Origin: Bacillota bacterium | Lineage (GTDB): Bacteria > Bacillota > Clostridia > Lachnospirales > WQUN01 | Direction of reading: 5' to 3' | Length of the DNA: 8,189 nt | NCBI GenBank assembly: GCA_009782085.1 | Contig: WQUN01000263.1 | Coordinates: 1-8,189, forward strand | Shown: positions 4,826 through 8,189 of the stretch, one piece after another | How the letters are laid out: every line of letters starts with the position of its first letter | Position numbering within the stretch: the first letter of the stretch is position 1 | The notes under the pieces: model-generated | Database searches by the model: none | Seen by the model: the letters and a program-made list of their open reading frames with translations, nothing else | Told to the model about the DNA's origin: nothing | Made by a program: the position numbers and the translations under genes

Positions 4826-5719
4826 ATGGAAATAGATGTTTACGCCGATGTCGTTTTCCTGGTCAACTTCCTGATGGACTGCCTGATCCTGTGGTGCGCC
4901 GGAAAGCTCGCGCGCCGGAGGGCGAGGCTTTGGCGGGTCGCCGGCGGCGGAGCTGCCATGTCGCTTTTATACTGCCTGCTGGTGTTTTTTATCCCGTTCG
5001 GCGTGGCCCTGAATTTGCTGGCGTCCGTGTGGATACTCATGATCGGCGTTTTCGCGGCCTTCGGCCTCGGAAAACCCCGGGACTTCGCTAAACTTGTGAT
5101 ATTTTCGTACATAACCTCGTTCGCGCTGGGCGGGCTGGGCACGGCGCTGTTCTACAACTCGGGCGCGGACGGCCTCATGTCCGGCGTCGCGGGGAGCGCC
5201 GCCGGAACTTTTTCCGTGAGGATACTGATCGTCTCCGCCTGCGCGTTTTACGTCCTGTTCCGCCTCGGCCACGCGTGGCTCGGGAGGCGCGCGCTTAAAC
5301 GGCGGCTTTGCCTGGACGTGACGATATTTTGCGGCGAAAACCGCGCCAGGCTCTGCGCGTTGGTGGACACGGGCCACTCCCTCCGCGACCCGCTGAGCTC
5401 CAGCCCCGTGATCATCGCGGAGGCCGGGTGCCTGAAGGACTTCCTCCCGGAGGGCCTGGAAAACGGGGATCTCTCGGACGTGCTGCTGGCGGCGGAGAAA
5501 ACCGGCCTCGGCGGGCGGCTGCGGATGATCCCGTTCGAGAGCCTCGGAACACGGCACGGGATGCTGATCGGCTTCAGGCCGGACAGGGTCGAGATAATGC
5601 GCGGCGAAGGCACGCTTCGCGTGAGCGACGTGATAATCGGCGTCTGCGGGCCGAGGCTGTCGGCCGACGGCGCGTATCAGGGGCTTCTCAGCCCGGAGAT
5701 AATAGAGGAAAGCGCGTAA
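4826..5719 (+). CDS. spoIIGA: SpoIIGA, pro-sigma-E processing aspartic protease
   Basis: Membrane-anchored protease that removes the N-terminal pro-sequence of sigma-E in the mother cell after the sporulation septum forms; in Bacillus the signal comes from SpoIIR made in the forespore. The 297 residues (about 309 in B. subtilis) comprise five predicted membrane segments (about 8-24, 43-60, 62-81, 90-110, 131-148) and a soluble protease domain. The catalytic motif is ALVDTGHSLRDP, with active-site D181; SpoIIGA acts as a dimer like retroviral proteases. Other family segments are PFESLG (236-241) and the C-terminal LLSPEII. The ATG at 4826 follows GGGGGG with five bases of spacing. It begins MEIDVYADVVFLVNF, as is typical of the family. 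Its substrate gene sigE starts 11 bp after its stop, so the two are one transcription unit. Confidence 0.94.
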   Translation: MEIDVYADVVFLVNFLMDCLILWCAGKLARRRARLWRVAGGGAAMSLLYCLLVFFIPFGVALNLLASVWILMIGVFAAFGLGKPRDFAKLVIFSYITSFALGGLGTALFYNSGADGLMSGVAGSAAGTFSVRILIVSACAFYVLFRLGHAWLGRRALKRRLCLDVTIFCGENRARLCALVDTGHSLRDPLSSSPVIIAEAGCLKDFLPEGLENGDLSDVLLAAEKTGLGGRLRMIPFESLGTRHGMLIGFRPDRVEIMRGEGTLRVSDVIIGVCGPRLSADGAYQGLLSPEIIEESA

Positions 5720-5730
5720 GGGGGATAGAC

Positions 5731-6474
5731 ATGATCCGCTTCAAGGTCATTTGCCTGAAAACGAAGGCGCGGGACTGCTGGGACAAAATCCTCATCAGGC
5801 TGAAACTGCAGGAGGATAACACAACTTACTACATCGGCGGGAGCGAGACGCTTCCCACGCCCTTAAGCGCCGAGGAGGAGGCCGAGCTTCTGCTGCGGCT
5901 GGGCACGGACGAGGATCTGCGGGTCAAGTCCGTCCTGATCGAGAGGAACCTGAGGCTGGTCGTGTACATAGCGAGAAAATTCGAGAACACCGGCGTGAAC
6001 GTGGAGGACCTGATCTCGATAGGCACGATAGGGCTTATCAAGGCGATCAACACCTTCCGCCTGGAAAAGCGCATCAAGCTCGCCACCTACGCCTCGCGGT
6101 GCATAGAGAACGAGATCCTGATGTACCTTCGGCGCAACTCCCGGCTGAAGACGGAGGTGTCCATCGACGAGCCGCTCAACGTGGACTGGGAGGGCAACGA
6201 GCTTCTGCTCTCCGATATCCTGGGCACGGAGGTGGACGTGATCTCCCGGGACATGGAGGAGGAAGTGGACAGGGAACTGTTGGGCAAGGCCCTGGAAAAG
6301 CTGTCCAACAGGGAGAAGAAGATAGTGGAGCTCCGCTTCGGGCTCTACTCGGACGGGGAGGAAAAGACGCAGAAGGAAGTGGCGGACCTGCTTGGCATCT
6401 CGCAGTCGTACATCTCGCGGCTGGAGAAGAAGATAATCGGGAGGCTGAAGAAGGAGATTAGCAGGATGGCGTAG
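5731..6474 (+). CDS. sigE: RNA polymerase sporulation sigma factor SigE (pro-form)
   Basis: First mother-cell-specific sigma factor of sporulation, made as an inactive precursor. The 247-residue product starts with a basic, amphipathic pro-sequence (about 1-33) ending at TTYYIGGSE (31-39), the conserved SpoIIGA processing region. Sigma region 2 covers about 68-137, with DLISIGTIGLIKAI (93-106) and the -10 recognition segment YASRCIENEILMYLRR (120-135). Region 4 covers about 183-243, with the -35 helix-turn-helix around QKEVADLLGISQSYISR (214-230). The resemblance to B. subtilis sigma-E is close across its length, including IDEPLN and GNELLLSD. The ATG at 5731 has AAGGGGGA five bases upstream and gives the full pro-sequence; the longer open frame upstream is the shadow of spoIIGA. 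In many sporeformers sigG comes next; here a convergent glycosyltransferase takes that place. Confidence 0.97.
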   Translation: MIRFKVICLKTKARDCWDKILIRLKLQEDNTTYYIGGSETLPTPLSAEEEAELLLRLGTDEDLRVKSVLIERNLRLVVYIARKFENTGVNVEDLISIGTIGLIKAINTFRLEKRIKLATYASRCIENEILMYLRRNSRLKTEVSIDEPLNVDWEGNELLLSDILGTEVDVISRDMEEEVDRELLGKALEKLSNREKKIVELRFGLYSDGEEKTQKEVADLLGISQSYISRLEKKIIGRLKKEISRMA

Positions 6475-6482
6475 GCGCTACG
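6470..6482. repeat. small palindrome containing both convergent stop codons
   Basis: CGTAG-GCG-CTACG has perfect 5-base arms. The left arm contains the sigE stop TAG (6472-6474); the right arm contains, on the minus strand, the glycosyltransferase stop TAG (6480-6478). It resembles a GTAG...CTAC border pair with almost nothing between. No T-rich terminator is visible on either side. Confidence 0.6.
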
Positions 6483-8061
6483 AAAACATCGGGCTCCGCA
6501 TGGCCTCTTTGATTATATTCCCAAAGTGCAGCGAGGTGTCGGTCAGATACGCGGCCCGTTCCCTCGCTTTTTTCGACTGGCTGGCGTAAAACTCCCTGTC
6601 GGAGGCGTATCTGGCGATCGCGCCGGCCATGTCCGCGTAGGACGCGATAAACGCGCTTCCCGCGTTGGAGGCGACGTCGCCGAAATCGGGCGTGACGACG
6701 GGGACGCCCTTGTAAAGCGCCTCGACGGCGGACGTGCCGCCCCCGCGGCGCATTGGGTTCACATACAGGTCGCAGTTGTCCAAAACCGCCAGCATGTCGT
6801 CGGCAAAACCCAGGAAAGTGGAGCGCTCCGCCAATCCGTCCGTCGCGGCGCAAAAGGCGGCGTATTTCTCGAAACGCCCGGCGAAGGCGATATGCGTCCC
6901 GTATTTGGCCGTCGACAGGAGGATCTCCAGGAATTCCTCCGTGATTTCCGTATCCAGCCGGGCGCCGACGACGATCAAAATAAACCCGCCCTCCGGCAGC
7001 GAAAGCTCCCGCCTTGTGATTTTGCGGGTCTGCGGCTTGAAGTCGGAGGTAAACACGCCCGTTATGATGTTCCGGGCCGAAAGCCCAAGCGTTTTAAGGA
7101 GCCTCAAATCCGTTTCGTCGGGGATCTTGTTGGTGGATATCAGCCTGGTCGCCGTCAAAGGGACGCGCGAAACGGTCAAAGAGACGGATATGACAGGGAC
7201 TATCCTGTCGCAGAGTTCCGCCAGAACGTTGGGGCCGGCGGTTACGGAGACTATAAACGCCGGCCTGAGCCTGCGCACCGTCAGCAAAGCCCCGCGCAGG
7301 TCGTCATAGTCCAGGTTCTGCGTCCTGAACTGGTAATAGCCAAATTCGGCGTCCTGATAGCAGACCGACGAAACGCCGTTCAGTTCGGCGTTATAGCTGC
7401 CGGCGACGGCGTTAAAAAACGGAACGCGGCCGAGCGGGCTTACTATGTCCGCCGAGTTGATCAGCGTGACGTTCATTTTCATGTCTTTTATCAGCGAGCG
7501 GCACCTGTCGCACACCGTTTTCGTCGGCCCGTGGTTCAGGCCGATGTATTGCCCCGTGATGACCACGGCGGCGCGCGGGTCCCGCTCCCCCGCCGGTATC
7601 GGGCGGCAGTGCGCGGCGTAGGATTCCGCGTACCGGTCCAGTATGTCCAGATATACGAGCCGGAGTTTTTCGGCGGCCCGGATTCCCGGATCGATGTTGT
7701 TGGCGAAACACAGATGGTCGATCTGTTTGAGCAGAAAGAGCCGCTCGTTTGTGTCCGTTATGCCCCCGTCCAGGCACAGGCCGGCGAGCCGCTCCGCGTA
7801 CCCGGCTTCGCGCGTCATCCGGATCAGCGCGGACAGCAGATACGCTTCGTTGTACGCGCCCGAACCGGCCGTCATTTCGTCCAGAGCGGCAACGTACCCA
7901 TTGGTCCCGGCCGTTTTGTCCCCGCGGCATATGTCCGCCGCGAGGCGCATATACTCGTCGAAATCGTTCCAGGTTTCCGCGGGCATAAGGCGTATGTCGG
8001 GGAAAGCCGTCAACATGCCGCGTATCGTAGCCAGATATTCGCCGTAATCAGGTTTGTCCAC
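6478..8061 (-). CDS. GT-B fold glycosyltransferase with a long N-terminal helical domain
   Basis: Predicted cytoplasmic glycosyltransferase; donor and acceptor unknown. Of 527 residues, about 1-155 are helix-rich without a motif I recognise. An N-terminal Rossmann-like domain (about 163-345) has ITGQYIGLNHGPTKTVCDRC (168-187), including a CxxC. A C-terminal nucleotide-sugar domain begins at ILIVVGARLD (361-370) and has FAGRFEKY (393-400), FLGFADDM (416-423) and NPMRRGGGTSAVEALYKG (435-452) followed by VPVVTP. The last is the classic GT4/GT41-type donor-binding signature with E447. No signal peptide or membrane segment is evident. The start is the GTG at 8061, seven bases after AAGGGA. The gene is convergent with sigE, three bases apart, so it is not part of the sporulation operon. 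GT4 is the safest family call; GT41/SPINDLY-like remains possible. I could not identify its promoter in the 128 bases upstream. Confidence 0.8.
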   Translation of the reverse strand: MDKPDYGEYLATIRGMLTAFPDIRLMPAETWNDFDEYMRLAADICRGDKTAGTNGYVAALDEMTAGSGAYNEAYLLSALIRMTREAGYAERLAGLCLDGGITDTNERLFLLKQIDHLCFANNIDPGIRAAEKLRLVYLDILDRYAESYAAHCRPIPAGERDPRAAVVITGQYIGLNHGPTKTVCDRCRSLIKDMKMNVTLINSADIVSPLGRVPFFNAVAGSYNAELNGVSSVCYQDAEFGYYQFRTQNLDYDDLRGALLTVRRLRPAFIVSVTAGPNVLAELCDRIVPVISVSLTVSRVPLTATRLISTNKIPDETDLRLLKTLGLSARNIITGVFTSDFKPQTRKITRRELSLPEGGFILIVVGARLDTEITEEFLEILLSTAKYGTHIAFAGRFEKYAAFCAATDGLAERSTFLGFADDMLAVLDNCDLYVNPMRRGGGTSAVEALYKGVPVVTPDFGDVASNAGSAFIASYADMAGAIARYASDREFYASQSKKARERAAYLTDTSLHFGNIIKEAMRSPMFS

Positions 8062-8125
8062 AATGATGTCCCTTCGGGCCGCGGATTTTTAGGGTGAATA
8101 GTCAAAACAAAAATCAAAACAAACA

Positions 8126-8189
8126 GTAGGGCGGGGGCTTGCCCCCGCCGCGTCATATCGGGATTTCCCGCGGGGGCAAGGCCCCGCCC
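8126..8189. repeat. compound GTAGGG palindromic element (right border beyond window)
   Basis: The left arm GTAGGGCGGGGGCTTGCCCC (8126-8145) continues CCGCC, and the right arm CGCGGGGGCAAGGCCCCGCC (8169-8188) ends at the window edge. The arms are inverted copies, and the left arm also folds on itself, the same architecture as the element at 3881-3956. The expected closing CTAC lies outside the window. It sits upstream of the glycosyltransferase start. Confidence 0.75.

Noticed and set aside
5308..5730. Upstream extension of the sigE reading frame
   Set aside because: It overlaps spoIIGA out of frame, has shadow-like composition, and the ATG at 5731 has a good ribosome-binding site and gives the expected pro-sequence.
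6526..8097. Plus-strand open frame of 523 codons opposite the glycosyltransferase
   Set aside because: Low-complexity Arg/Gly/Val-rich translation without motifs; the minus strand has the recognisable GT-B signature.
8062..8125. Promoter for the glycosyltransferase
   Set aside because: TTGACT is present on the minus strand, but no acceptable -10 lies at 16-18 bp, so no call was made.
1..8189. CRISPR array built from the GTAGGG repeats
   Set aside because: The copies are far apart, irregularly spaced, palindromic and variable inside, without uniform spacers.

Overview
The window looks like chromosomal DNA from a GC-rich, endospore-forming member of the Clostridia. The diagnostic part is a spoIIGA-sigE pair, which is restricted to endospore-forming Firmicutes. 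The high GC content and the GC-rich intergenic palindromes bounded by GTAGGG/CCCTAC point towards an Oscillospiraceae-like gut or anaerobic lineage, but that placement is inference. There are six protein genes, no RNA genes, no CRISPR array and no intact insertion sequence.

Layout. On the minus strand (34-3449) lies a two-gene operon: a GH116 (GBA2/DUF608-type) glycoside hydrolase followed 23 bp later by a cofactor-independent (archaeal-type, ApgM) phosphoglycerate mutase, with a plausible sigma-A promoter upstream. Next comes a gene-free stretch of 502 bases (3450-3951) packed with inverted repeats and operator-like sequence. A minus-strand HAD-superfamily phosphatase follows (3952-4596). 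It is divergent from the plus-strand sporulation operon spoIIGA-sigE (4826-6474), which encodes the membrane aspartic protease that activates pro-sigma-E and pro-sigma-E itself. The sigE gene runs tail to tail, with three bases between the stop codons, into a minus-strand GT-B glycosyltransferase (6478-8061).

How the genes work together. SpoIIGA and SigE form one developmental switch: after asymmetric septation SpoIIGA cleaves the N-terminal pro-peptide of SigE in the mother cell. The GH116 enzyme would release sugar from beta-glycosides in the cytoplasm, and the co-transcribed mutase belongs to lower glycolysis. The HAD phosphatase and the glycosyltransferase have no specific pathway that can be read from the window.

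The most unusual content is non-coding. GC-rich palindromes with a fixed GTAGGG border but different inner stems occur at five loci. Two of them supply the stop codon (TAG) of the gene they abut (apgM and the HAD gene). One element contains a covarying base pair, which argues that its small hairpins are maintained. One is a perfect 44-base palindrome inside the presumed spoIIGA leader. The region between the HAD gene and spoIIGA holds two divergent promoter candidates whose -35 elements sit in the two arms of one inverted repeat. The spoIIGA-side candidate has a very long (21 bp) spacer and overlaps a Spo0A-box-like sequence, as expected for a spoIIG promoter.
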